DNA of 64,000 bases from Streptomyces griseoviridis (GTDB lineage Bacteria > Actinomycetota > Actinomycetes > Streptomycetales > Streptomycetaceae). The translations under genes and the position numbers were made by a program. The DNA lies in contig BMSM01000015.1 in assembly GCA_014649155.1 (NCBI GenBank), positions 1-64,000 on the forward strand, written 5' to 3'. The notes below the pieces were generated by a model. It saw only the letters and a list, made by a program, of their open reading frames with translations, was not told the DNA's origin and searched no databases. The first letter of the stretch is position 1. Every line of letters begins with the position of its first letter. This document shows positions 17,101-29,395 of the stretch, piece by piece.

Positions 17101-19790
17101 GAAGCCGTTCGGCCTGCCGCAGGACGTCATGCACCCCGGCTGGGGCATGTCCGAGACCTGCTCGGTGGTCACCGACGCCGTCCTGCCCGCCGAACCCGAC
17201 CCGGACGAGGGGACGTTCGTCAGCTGCGGCCTGCCCTACCCCGGCTTCGCCATGCGGATCGTCGACGAGCGGGGCACGGTGCTGCCGGAGGGCGAGGCGG
17301 GCCGCTTCCAGGTCCGCGGCACCTCCGTGACCGGCGGCTACCACGACAACCCGGCCGCCAACGCCGAGGCGTTCACCGAGGACGGCTGGTTCGACACCGG
17401 CGACCTGGCCTATCTGCGCGACGGCGAGCTGTACATCACCGGCCGCGCCAAGGACGTCATCATCGTCAACGGCGTCAACCACTACAGCCACGAGATCGAG
17501 GCGTGCGTCGAGGAACTGCCCACCGTGGAGCGCAGCTTCACCGCCGCCGTCGCCGTACGCACCGACCCGTCCTCACCCACCGACGAACTCGCCCTCTTCT
17601 GCCACCTCCCCGGCGAGGCCACCGCCGACGCCCTGCGCGAGATCGCCGGGAAGGTCACCCGCGAGATCGGCGTCAGCCCCGCCTTCCTCGTCCCGGTCGG
17701 CCGGGACGCCATCCCCAAGACCGAGATCGGCAAGATCCAGCGCACCAAGCTGCGCAAGGGCTTCGAGGCCGGGGACTTCGACGACGAGGTCCGCCGCGCC
17801 CAGCTCCTGATGGGCACCGCCGCCACCGTCCCCGACTGGTTCCTGCGGCCGGTCTGGCAGCGCGCCGCGCGCCCCGGCCCGCACCCCGCGCCCCCCGGCC
17901 GGCACACCCTCGTGCCGACCGGCGCCGATCCCCGCGCCCGCCGGCTCGCCGAGCGCCTCGCCGACGCCCTGCGGGCCGACGGCGGCCTGTGCACGCTGGT
18001 CGACCCCGGCCCGTCGTACGAGCGGCTGGGCGCCGCCCACTACCGGGTCAGGCCCGGCGAGGCGGGCGACTGGGCGGCGCTGCTGGAGCGGCTCGCCCAC
18101 GACCGGCGGCCGGTCGACGCCGTCCTCCACCTCGGCGCGCTCTACGGCCCCGGGAACGCCGACGGCCACACCGCCGTGGAGGAACTCCTCGCCCTGGCAC
18201 GGGCGTCGGTCGCCCGGCGGCGTCCGCTGGACCTCGTGTACGTGACGGCGGGCGCCCAGGCCGTACGCCCCGGCGAGCGGCCCTCACCCGCGCACGCCAT
18301 GGCGGGCGCCCTGCTGAAGTCGCTGGGCGAGGAGTCCGGCGGGCTGCGCGGCACCCACCTCGACCTGGCGCCGGACGAGGACACGGACCCGCTGCCCGTC
18401 CTGCTGGCCGAGGCGACCGTCACCACCGACGGCACGGACGTGGCGTACCGCGACGGCCACCGACACGTGCGCCGCCTCGCCGCCCTGCCCGAGCGGCCCG
18501 AGCGCGCCACCACCCCCGCGCGCGACGGCTTCACCCTGCTCACCGGCGGCCTCGGCGGCGTCGGCACCGAACTCGCCGCCCACCTGCTGCGCACCCCCGG
18601 CACCCGGCTGCTCGTCGTCGGCCGCACCGAGCGGCCCGCGGACGAGGCCCTCGGCCGGCTCCGCGAACTGGGCGAGGTCCGCTACACCGCCGCCGACGTC
18701 ACCGACGAGCAACAGGTACGGGCCGCCGTGTCCGCCGCCGCCGAGGCGTGGGGCGTCCCCCTGGCCTCGGTGCTGCACCTCGCCGGCACGCTCGTGGAAC
18801 GCCCCGTCGGCGAACTGGACACCGCCACCTGGCGGCGTGCGGTGGCGGCGAAGACCCGCGGCGCGTGGACGCTGCACCGGCTCACCGAGGACCACCCGGT
18901 CGCCTCCTTCGTCACCTTCTCCTCCGTCAACGGCCTGTTCGGCGGCGCGCTGAACGCCGCCTACGCCGCCGCCAACGCCTACCTGGACGCCCTCGCCCTG
19001 CACCGCCGCGCCCTGGGCCTGCCCGCGCAGTCCCTGGCCTGGAGCATGTGGCGCGAGAAGGGCATGAGCCGCGGCTACGGCCTCACCGCGCTCACCGAGG
19101 CCCGCGGCTACCGGCTGCTCGACACCCCCGCCGCGCTGCGCTCCTTCGACCTGGCCCGCACCCTGGACGCGCCGCACCTGCTGATCGGCGCCGACCGCAC
19201 CGCCCCCTGGGTCCGCAGCCACGTCGTCGCCCCCGTCCGCCAGGTCCGCCGCCTGGCCGCCCGCGTCGGCCTGGCGGACGGCACCGACTTGGGCGCCCTG
19301 TACCGCGCGGCGGCCGACGCCGCCGGGTCGGCCGGCCTGTCCGACGCGTGGACGCTGCGCTCGGCCGGCGCCACCGGCGACCGGGACGGAGCGGCGGACC
19401 GGGAAGCCGGCCCGGGCGCCCTGGAGGGCCGGCTCGCCGAGGTGTGGTCCGGGGTCCTCGGCCGGGACCGGGTGGGCCGGGACGAGAACTTCTTCGACCT
19501 GGGCGGCAACTCCCTGCTGCTGGTCACCGCCCAGTCCGCCGTCAACCGCGCCTTCGGCACCGCGCTGACGGTCGTCGACCTGTTCGCCCACCCGACCGTG
19601 CGGGACCTCGCCCGCCACCTCGCGGCCCTCGGCGCCCGCACCCCGGCGGAGCGGGCGGCGGACGGCGGCGGTCCCGGACCGTCGTCCCCGCCGCGCGAGC
19701 CCAGCGGCCTGGACCGCGCCAAGGAACAAGCACAGCGCCTGCGGGCGGCCCGCGCCCGCCGCACCGCCCGGCACGGGAAGGACCGAGGCC

Positions 19791-19798
<8 letters not shown>
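11171..19798 (+). CDS. antC: Antimycin-type nonribosomal peptide synthetase, C-A-T-C-A-KR-T
   Basis: A 2875-aa two-module synthetase. Module 1: condensation domain (HHLLLDG about residue 140), adenylation domain 455-965 with SGSTGRPKG, and carrier domain with FDLGGDSLL (Ser1014). The pocket residues read by alignment to GrsA are D-F-W-N-V-G-M-V-H-K, the threonine code. Module 2: condensation domain 1065-1500 (HHSAADG), an acyl-ligase-like adenylation domain 1675-2190 (MTSGSTGLPKAV), a ketoreductase 2235-2720 (TGGLGGVGTELAAHLL, SSVN, YAAAN) and carrier domain with FDLGGNSLL (Ser2781). In antimycin assembly module 2 activates pyruvate and reduces it to lactate; that assignment is from the family. 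The ATG start replaces an upstream open extension that encodes no domain. It overlaps antD by eight bases. Confidence 0.93.
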
Positions 19799-23606
<3,808 letters not shown>

Positions 23607-23630
23607 ACCGCCGGCGACCGCCCCACCCTT

Positions 23631-23662
23631 CCCCCGGCCGGAAAGCCCCCGCCGGCCGGGGG
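23631..23662 (+). terminator. Terminator after antD
   Basis: CCCCCGGCCGG (23631-23641) pairs with CCGGCCGGGGG (23652-23662) over a 10-base loop, 25 bases after the antD stop. It would end the antCD transcript before the small gene that follows. Confidence 0.65.
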
Positions 23663-23731
23663 ATTCGCGCGGTCCACGCGGGGTACCTGCGGCCGGGTAC
23701 GACGCACGAAGCGAGGCACGGGAGGTATCCC

Positions 23732-23926
23732 ATGGGCAAGCTCGGTGACATGGCGGACAAGGCCAAGCAGCTGGCGAAGGGCCACCCCGACCAGGCCGAC
23801 AAGGGCGTCGCGGGCGCCGAACGGGCGGTGGACCGGCGGACGGGCGACAGGTACGACGCCCAGACCGACCGGGCCGCCGACGCGGCCCGCCGCTCCTACC
23901 GGGACGGCGGCTCCGCCGGGCACTGA
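23732..23926 (+). CDS. Small MT0933/Rv0909-like antitoxin protein
   Basis: A 64-aa charged, helical protein: MGKLGDMADKAKQLAKGHPD followed by a DKGV ... VDRRTGDRYDAQTDRAADAAR pattern. This is the layout of the MT0933-like antitoxin family of actinomycetes. GGGAGG precedes the ATG by about ten bases. No toxin gene is adjacent, so it is an orphan. It occupies the slot after antD where antE stands in known antimycin clusters, and its last 31 bases overlap the end of antQ on the other strand. Confidence 0.78.
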   Translation: MGKLGDMADKAKQLAKGHPDQADKGVAGAERAVDRRTGDRYDAQTDRAADAARRSYRDGGSAGH

Positions 23927-24627
23927 CCCGCCCGGCCGGGGCGGTCACCGGCCCAGCCCAGCACGAGGCTGAGCACCCCCGCCCCGGCCGGCCGCACCCG
24001 GACCCGCACCGCGCGTGCGGGGTCGGCCCGGTGCGCGACGCACAGGTCGTCCCCGTACGGGCGGGCCAGCAGGTCCCACACACTTCCGGGCCGCCGCCCG
24101 TCCGGCACGTACAGGGCCTTCCAGGCGGCCTCCTTGGCGGAGAACAGCTCCGTCACCGACCACGGGCGGGCGCCGCCGAGCAGCGGTTCCTCGTCCGGGC
24201 GCAGCACCAGCCGGGCGGCGCGGCGGGGGAGGGGCCGCAGCTCGATGTCACAGCCGAGCGGGACGTCGTCCCGGCCCGGCGCGCGGGCCACGGCGACGGC
24301 GGTCCCGGCACTGTGCGAGATCGACGCGGCCCGGCCCGGCGGGAACACCGGCAGCCGGCCCGCGCGGGGGATCTCCCCGCACTCCAGCCCCACCGCGCGC
24401 AGCGCCCGCCGGGCGGCCCACCGCCCCGCCAGGAACTCCCGCCGGCGCCGCTCGGGCATCCGCGCCGCGGCCGCCGCCTCGGCGGGCCCGGCGGGTGCGA
24501 GGCCCGCCTCGGACACGGTGGCGACGCCGAGCCCGAGCCCGGTGGCGGGCAAGGAGGGGAACGCCTCGGCCGGCGCACCGGAAACCGGTCCGCCGGCCGA
24601 GGCGTGGCGCGTGCCGGGGCCCCTCAC
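23896..24627 (-). CDS. antQ: 4'-phosphopantetheinyl transferase (Sfp/EntD class)
   Basis: A 243-aa phosphopantetheinyl transferase that activates carrier domains (AntC, AntD, AntG) by adding the CoA arm to their serine. Motifs: RWAARRALRAVGL, ISHSAGTAVAVA, LGCDIE (Mg-binding) and the C-terminal FSAKEAAWKALY. The GTG start overlaps the antF stop (GTGA), implying coupling; a later start at the GTG in TVSEAGL is possible and would still keep the catalytic core. AntQ is found only in the longer antimycin cluster forms. Confidence 0.87.
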   Translation of the reverse strand: MRGPGTRHASAGGPVSGAPAEAFPSLPATGLGLGVATVSEAGLAPAGPAEAAAAARMPERRRREFLAGRWAARRALRAVGLECGEIPRAGRLPVFPPGRAASISHSAGTAVAVARAPGRDDVPLGCDIELRPLPRRAARLVLRPDEEPLLGGARPWSVTELFSAKEAAWKALYVPDGRRPGSVWDLLARPYGDDLCVAHRADPARAVRVRVRPAGAGVLSLVLGWAGDRPGRAGQCPAEPPSR

Positions 24628-26108
24628 ACCCGCAGCAGCTTCTTGACGATCTTCCCCGCCGGGTTGCGGGGCACCTGCTCGATGAACTCGATGCGGCGCG
24701 GCCGCTTGTACGGCGCCAGCAACCCCGCCACATGCTCCAGCAGCGGCGCCGGGTCCGGGGCCGCGCCCGGCACCAGGGAGACGTAGGCCAGCGGCACCTC
24801 GCCGTAGTCCTCGTCGGGGGTGCCGACGACGGCCGTGTCCCGGACCGCCGGATGGGTCATCAGGGCCCGCTCGATCTCCGACGGGTAGACGTTCTGCCCC
24901 GCGCGGATGATGACGTCCTTGGTGCGGTCCACCAGGCTGATCCGGCCCGCCTCGTCCAGGAAGCCGAGGTCGCCGGTGCGGACCCAGCCGTCGAGGGTGA
25001 TCTCGCGGGTGGCCTCCGGGTCGTTCCAGTACCCCCGCATGACGCCCGGCCCGCGCACCACGATCTCGCCGATCTCCCCGGGCGGCAGCTCCCGGCCGGC
25101 CCCGTCCACCGCGCGCGCCGACATGCCCGGCACCACCCGGCCGCAGGGGATGCGGGCGGTGACGTCCCCGGGCTGGGGGTGCTCGTCCGGCCCGAGCGTG
25201 ACGAACGGGCCGCCCACCTCCGTCATCCCGTACACCTGCCGGAAGCCGCAGCCGAGCCGCTCCACCGCGTCGGCGTAGACGTCCAGCGGCATGGGGGCGG
25301 CGCCGTAGAGGATCTCCCGCAGGGAGGACAGGTCGGTGCGCTCGGACACCTTGGCCTGGAGCATGAAGCGCAGCATCTGCGGCACCAGCCACATGTGCGT
25401 GGCCCGGTGCCGGGCCACTGCGGCGAGCGCCCGCTGCGGGGTGAAGCCCGGCAGCAGCACGACGGTCGCGCCGGCCGCCAGATAGGTCAGCGACACCACC
25501 ATGCTGCCGTGGTACAGCGGGCAGCAGTTGACCATGACGATGTCGTCGGTGGGCCGGGCCATCACCAGCCAGCCCAGGGCGATCGCCCGGAACGACGCGC
25601 TGTCCACGGTGACGCCCTTGGCCTGCCCGGTGGTCGCCGAGGTGTGCAGCACGGCGATCGGGTCGGTGTCGGCGACGTCCGGCAGCTCCCGCCGGTCGGA
25701 CAGGGTGCCCAGCGCCTCGAAGGCGGGCTTGTCCAGGGCCATCCTGATCCGCACCGACGCCGGCAGCCGGGGGTGCCGGTCCAGCAGCTCCGACTCGCCG
25801 AGGACGGCCACCGCCCCGACGCGTTCGACGATGCCGGCCACCTCGGGCACGGCCAGGCTGTGGTTCAGCGGCACGAACAGCGCGCCGAGCCGGGCCAGCG
25901 CGAAGTAGCTCTCCAGCACCTCGATGCGGTCCTTGGACAGCACCGCCACCCGGTCACCACGCTCGATGCCCAGCTCCGCCAGTCCGTGGGCGAGTTCGAT
26001 CGTACGGTCGTGCAGTTCCGCCCAGGTGACGCTGCGCTCCTCGTCGACCAGGGCGGTCCGGTCCGGCCAGCACTGGCGGTTGCGCTCCAGCAGTTGCGTC
26101 AGCCACAT
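24624..26108 (-). CDS. antF: Acyl-AMP ligase loading the aromatic starter
   Basis: A 494-aa ANL ligase with LHTSATTGQAKGV (P-loop, about residue 165), GAAPMP, YGMTEVGGPF, RTGDLGFLDE and the C-terminal lysine in NPAGKIVKKLLRV. In antimycin biosynthesis AntF activates anthranilate and loads it on the stand-alone carrier AntG. The start overlaps the antG stop (TGATG), and the gene is followed by antQ with a GTGA overlap, giving a tight antG-antF-antQ operon. Confidence 0.92.
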   Translation of the reverse strand: MWLTQLLERNRQCWPDRTALVDEERSVTWAELHDRTIELAHGLAELGIERGDRVAVLSKDRIEVLESYFALARLGALFVPLNHSLAVPEVAGIVERVGAVAVLGESELLDRHPRLPASVRIRMALDKPAFEALGTLSDRRELPDVADTDPIAVLHTSATTGQAKGVTVDSASFRAIALGWLVMARPTDDIVMVNCCPLYHGSMVVSLTYLAAGATVVLLPGFTPQRALAAVARHRATHMWLVPQMLRFMLQAKVSERTDLSSLREILYGAAPMPLDVYADAVERLGCGFRQVYGMTEVGGPFVTLGPDEHPQPGDVTARIPCGRVVPGMSARAVDGAGRELPPGEIGEIVVRGPGVMRGYWNDPEATREITLDGWVRTGDLGFLDEAGRISLVDRTKDVIIRAGQNVYPSEIERALMTHPAVRDTAVVGTPDEDYGEVPLAYVSLVPGAAPDPAPLLEHVAGLLAPYKRPRRIEFIEQVPRNPAGKIVKKLLRV

Positions 26109-26356
26109 CACGCACCGCCGGCGGCGCCGGCGACCTGCCGTCCGGCGACGAAACGCTCGTAGTCGGCGATGGTCCGCAGCTCCTCCATGTCCTCGGCGGT
26201 GATCTCCACGCCGAGCCGCTGCTCGATGAGGAGGACGAGCCGCACCAGGTCCCCGGAGTCGATGCCGCTCGCGGCCAGGTCGACGTCGTCGCCGACCTGG
26301 TCGGCGTACTCGGCCGTGCCGGTGAGTTCGACCAGCAACTCTCGGACGGTGCTCAT
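26108..26356 (-). CDS. antG: Stand-alone acyl carrier protein for the starter unit
   Basis: An 82-aa carrier protein with the phosphopantetheine attachment serine in GIDSGDLVRL (Ser34); the usual leucine after the serine is replaced by glycine. The rest (LLIEQRLGVEITAEDMEELRTIADYERFV) is a normal carrier helix pattern. AntG holds anthraniloyl and, after oxidation by AntHIJKL, the aminosalicyl starter. AAAGGGGAAACC precedes the ATG. First gene of antGFQ, divergent from antH, and an expected sigma-AntA target. Confidence 0.92.
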   Translation of the reverse strand: MSTVRELLVELTGTAEYADQVGDDVDLAASGIDSGDLVRLVLLIEQRLGVEITAEDMEELRTIADYERFVAGRQVAGAAGGA

Positions 26357-26452
26357 GGTTTCCCCTTTCCTCGGCGTGCCGGCCGCCGTACGGGTCTCGG
26401 CTGTCACCCCCTCCAGAGGCGGACGGGGCCCGCCGCACTCCCCGGGCCGTCC

Positions 26453-26468
26453 CGTGAGCTTTGTCACG
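26453..26468. promoter_or_regulatory. Dyad in the antG-antH divergent promoter region
   Basis: CGTGA-gctttg-TCACG lies about midway between antG and antH. The hexamer TGTCAC inside it (26462-26467) also occurs exactly 60 bp upstream (26402-26407). The two divergent operons are the known sigma-AntA targets in other antimycin producers, so shared promoter elements are expected in this 200-bp gap; I cannot assign the -35 and -10 with certainty. Confidence 0.3.
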
Positions 26469-26555
26469 CGCCCGAACCCCGCCCGGCGGGGATAGCGGGC
26501 GCCCGCGCACCGCCTCTTACCGCAACGAAGCGCCCCGACCGAAGGAGTGATACGA

Positions 26556-26642
26556 GTGCACAGGCAGCCGGTACGGGTCCGGGACCGGGCCCCGGGGCGG
26601 CGCCGCCCGGCGGACCCCGCCCACCCGGGTGGTGCCCGGTGA
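26556..26642 (+). CDS. Possible 28-aa leader ORF coupled to antH
   Basis: A GTG start eight bases after AAGGAG opens a 28-codon frame whose TGA overlaps the antH GTG (GTGA). antH itself has no clear ribosome site, so its translation may depend on this small frame. The peptide is rich in Arg, Pro and Gly and resembles nothing known; it may serve only for coupling. A frameshift fusing it to antH is not needed for a normal antH length. Confidence 0.4.
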   Translation: MHRQPVRVRDRAPGRRRPADPAHPGGAR

Positions 26643-27649
26643 CCGCGCCGACCGCCGCCCCCGCCGTGGACGCCGACGCGTCGCTCGCCCGCTTCGAGGA
26701 GCTGATCGCCGCCGGCGAGACCATCGAGCCGCGCGACTGGATGCCCGACGGGTACCGCCGCATGCTGGTCCGCCAGATCGCCCAGCACGCCCACTCCGAG
26801 ATCATCGGCATGCAGCCCGAGGGCGCCTGGCTCACCCGGGCCCCGTCCCTGCACCGCAAGTCCGTCCTCCTCGCCAAGGTCCAGGACGAGGCGGGCCACG
26901 GCCTCTACCTCTACTCCGCCGCCGAGACCCTGGGCGTGGACCGCGCCGACCTGCTCGACGCCCTGCACCACGGCCGGCAGCGCGCCTCCGCGACCTTCAA
27001 CCACCCCGCGCTGACCTGGGCCGACACCGGTGCCATCGCCTGGCTGACGGACGGCGCCGCCGTCATCAACCAGGCACCCCTGTGCCGTACCTCCTACGGG
27101 CCGTACGCCCGCGCCATGCGCCGCGTCTGCCAGGAGGAGGCGTTCCACGTGCGGCAGGGCTACGACCTGATGCGCGCCCTGTGCGAAGGGACCCCGGAGC
27201 AGCGGGAGATGGCGCAGGACGCGGTGGACCGCTGGTGGCTGCCGGCCGTGGCGCTGATGTTCGGGCCGCCCGACACCGAGGCGGGCGGCGACGCGCGGAC
27301 CGCCGCGCTGGGCGCCGCCGTCTCCCGCCGCGCCCTGGCCTGGGGCATCAAGCGGCACACCAACGACGAACTCCGCCAGCGCTTCGTCGACACCTGCGTC
27401 CCGCAGGCCGAACGCCTCGGTCTGACACTGCCCGACCCGGCGATCCGCTGGAACGAGGAGCGCGGCCACTACGACTTCACCCCCGTCGACTGGGACACCT
27501 ACCGCGAGGCGCTCGGCGACGACACCCACTGGGCCCGGCAGCGCGTCGCGCACCGCCGGGCCGCGCACGAGGACGGCACCTGGGTGCGGGAGGCCGCCGC
27601 CGCGTACGCCGCCCGCACCGACGACACCGCACGAGGAGAGGACGGATGA
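26639..27649 (+). CDS. antH: PaaA-like oxygenase catalytic subunit
   Basis: A 336-aa diiron oxygenase subunit like PaaA of phenylacetyl-CoA epoxidase. Iron-ligand patterns are visible as QDEAGHGLYLYSAAETL (ExxH, about residue 82) and CQEEAFHVRQGYDL (EExxH, about residue 165). In antimycin clusters AntHIJKL act on anthraniloyl-S-AntG to give the 3-aminosalicyl group through an epoxide-type oxidation and amino shift. The GTG start overlaps the stop of a short upstream frame. First enzyme gene of a long operon running to antP. Confidence 0.92.
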   Translation: MTAPTAAPAVDADASLARFEELIAAGETIEPRDWMPDGYRRMLVRQIAQHAHSEIIGMQPEGAWLTRAPSLHRKSVLLAKVQDEAGHGLYLYSAAETLGVDRADLLDALHHGRQRASATFNHPALTWADTGAIAWLTDGAAVINQAPLCRTSYGPYARAMRRVCQEEAFHVRQGYDLMRALCEGTPEQREMAQDAVDRWWLPAVALMFGPPDTEAGGDARTAALGAAVSRRALAWGIKRHTNDELRQRFVDTCVPQAERLGLTLPDPAIRWNEERGHYDFTPVDWDTYREALGDDTHWARQRVAHRRAAHEDGTWVREAAAAYAARTDDTARGEDG

Positions 27650-27960
27650 GCGCCGCCGCACGGGAGGGCGCGCCGGCGTCCTGGGAGGTCTTCCTGCGGG
27701 CCCGCCGGGGCCTCGCCCACCAGCACGTGGGCTCCGTACGGGCCGTGGACCCGGACGCGGCCCTGGCCGCCGCCCGCGACCTGTACACCCGCCGGGGCGA
27801 CCCGCTGTCGCTGTGGGTGGTCCGCTCCGACGCCGTGCACGCGGCCTCCCCGGACGAACACGACCCGTACTTCGCGGGCGCCCGCCACAAGCCGTACCGC
27901 CACCCGGAGCACTTCGCGCCGCTGACCGAGAAAGGCACCGAAGGTGACCACCACACGTGA
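27646..27960 (+). CDS. antI: PaaB-like oxygenase subunit
   Basis: A 104-aa PaaB homologue: WEVFLRARRGLAHQHVGSVRA, a DPDAALAAARDLYTRRGD block and LWVVRSDAVHAASPDE are family features. PaaB bridges the catalytic and structural subunits of the complex. ATGA overlap with antH; GAGGAGAGG upstream. Normal length. Confidence 0.92.
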   Translation: MSAAAREGAPASWEVFLRARRGLAHQHVGSVRAVDPDAALAAARDLYTRRGDPLSLWVVRSDAVHAASPDEHDPYFAGARHKPYRHPEHFAPLTEKGTEGDHHT

Positions 27961-28744
27961 GGCCCCGCCCCGGCACCGGGCGGCCCCGGCCGGAGACGCC
28001 GACCTGGCCACGCTCCTGCTGCGCCTCGGCGACGACGCCCTCGTCCTCGGGCAGCGGCTGTGCCAGTGGATCACCTGGGCGCCGACCGTCGACGAGGACC
28101 TGGCCCTGTCCAACATCGCCCTCGACCTGATCGGCCACGCCCGGGTCCTGCTCACCCGGGCCGGCCGGCTCGACGGCACCGGCCGCACCGAGGACGACCT
28201 GGCCTTCACCCGCCCGGAGCGCGCCTTCACCAACGTCCTGCTCGCCGAACTCCCCAACGGCGACTTCGCGGCGACCGTGGCCCGCCAGCTCGCCTACACC
28301 CACTACGCCGTCCTGTACTACGAGGCGCTGGCCGGGTGCGCCGACCCCGAACTCGCCGCGTTCGGCGCCCGCGCCGCCAAGGAGGTCGCCTTCCACCGGC
28401 TGCACGCCGACCGCTGGACCAGGACCCTGGCGGGCGGCACCGCAACGAGCGCCCGCCGGCTGCGGGAGGGCCTGGAGCGGGTGTGGCCGTACACCGCCGA
28501 ACTCTTCGAGGAGGACGCCGTACTGCGCCGTCTGACGGCCTCCGGCACGGTGCCCTCCCCGGCGGGCGTACGCCGGGCCTGGGAGCGGGCCGTCGCCGAC
28601 GTGCTCACCGGCGCGGGGCTCACCGTGCCCGCCCCCGCCTGGACGGCCACGGGCGGCCGGTCCGGCCTGCACACCGAGGAGTTCGGCCCGCTGCTCGCCG
28701 AACTCCAGTCGGTGCACCGGCAGTTCCCCGGAGGCACCTGGTGA
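27944..28744 (+). CDS. antJ: PaaC-like oxygenase structural subunit
   Basis: A 266-aa PaaC homologue, a ferritin-like helical protein that pairs with PaaA: LLLRLGDDALVLGQRLCQWITWAP near the start, DLALSNIALDLIGHARVLLTRAG, and KEVAFHRLHADRWTRTLAGG with the conserved histidines. It begins at a GTG 17 bases inside antI (out of frame), and ends overlapping antK by GTGA, so translation across the oxygenase genes is tightly coupled. Confidence 0.92.
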   Translation: MTTTREAPPRHRAAPAGDADLATLLLRLGDDALVLGQRLCQWITWAPTVDEDLALSNIALDLIGHARVLLTRAGRLDGTGRTEDDLAFTRPERAFTNVLLAELPNGDFAATVARQLAYTHYAVLYYEALAGCADPELAAFGARAAKEVAFHRLHADRWTRTLAGGTATSARRLREGLERVWPYTAELFEEDAVLRRLTASGTVPSPAGVRRAWERAVADVLTGAGLTVPAPAWTATGGRSGLHTEEFGPLLAELQSVHRQFPGGTW

Positions 28745-29250
28745 CCGCGCCGACGCGCACACCGCTGCCGCCGGCGGAGGTACGGGAGCGGGTGGCGGCC
28801 CTCCCCGACCCGGAACTGCCGGTGATCGGCCTCGGCGACCTCGGCGTGGTCGGCGCGGTCGCGCCCGGCGCCGACGGGGTGCTGGAGGTGGAGATCCTGC
28901 CCACCTACCTCGGCTGCCCGGCGCTGCCCGAGATCACCGCCGCCGTACGGGACGTCCTGACCGCCTGCGGCCACCCCGGCGGCCGCGTCCGGCAGGTGCT
29001 GTCCCCGGCGTGGACGACCGACCGCATCACCGCCGAGGGCCGGCGCGCCCTCGCCGCGCACGGGATCGCCCCGCCGGTCGCCCCCGCCCCGGACGGCGGC
29101 CCGGTCCCCGTGGAACTGGCCGGCGTGCCCTGCCCGCACTGCGCCTCCCGCGCCACCCGCCCGCACAGCCCCTTCGGCCCGTCCCGCTGCCAGTCGGTCC
29201 TGTGGTGCACGGCGTGCGAGGAGCCGTTCCCCCATGTGAGGGCGTTGTGA
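28741..29250 (+). CDS. antK: PaaD-like oxygenase maturation subunit
   Basis: A 169-aa PaaD/MIP18-type protein with LPDPELPVIGLGDLGVV and PTYLGCPALPEI in the N-terminal domain and a C-terminal zinc-type site CPHCAS ... CQSVLWCTACEEPF. PaaD proteins help assemble the iron centre of the complex. GTG start overlaps antJ. It is followed by 145 bp with no visible gene before antL. Confidence 0.91.
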   Translation: MTAPTRTPLPPAEVRERVAALPDPELPVIGLGDLGVVGAVAPGADGVLEVEILPTYLGCPALPEITAAVRDVLTACGHPGGRVRQVLSPAWTTDRITAEGRRALAAHGIAPPVAPAPDGGPVPVELAGVPCPHCASRATRPHSPFGPSRCQSVLWCTACEEPFPHVRAL

Positions 29251-29395
29251 GACGGGCGCGTCGCGTGGCCGCCGCGCTTCCGTGAGCCCACCCCGACCGC
29301 ACCGCGCCGTTCGGCGCGCCCCCTCCCGGCCGCGAGCCCCGCAGTGTGCGGCCCCGGCCCCGTGACCCCCGCCCCGACCACGCCCCGAGGCACCC

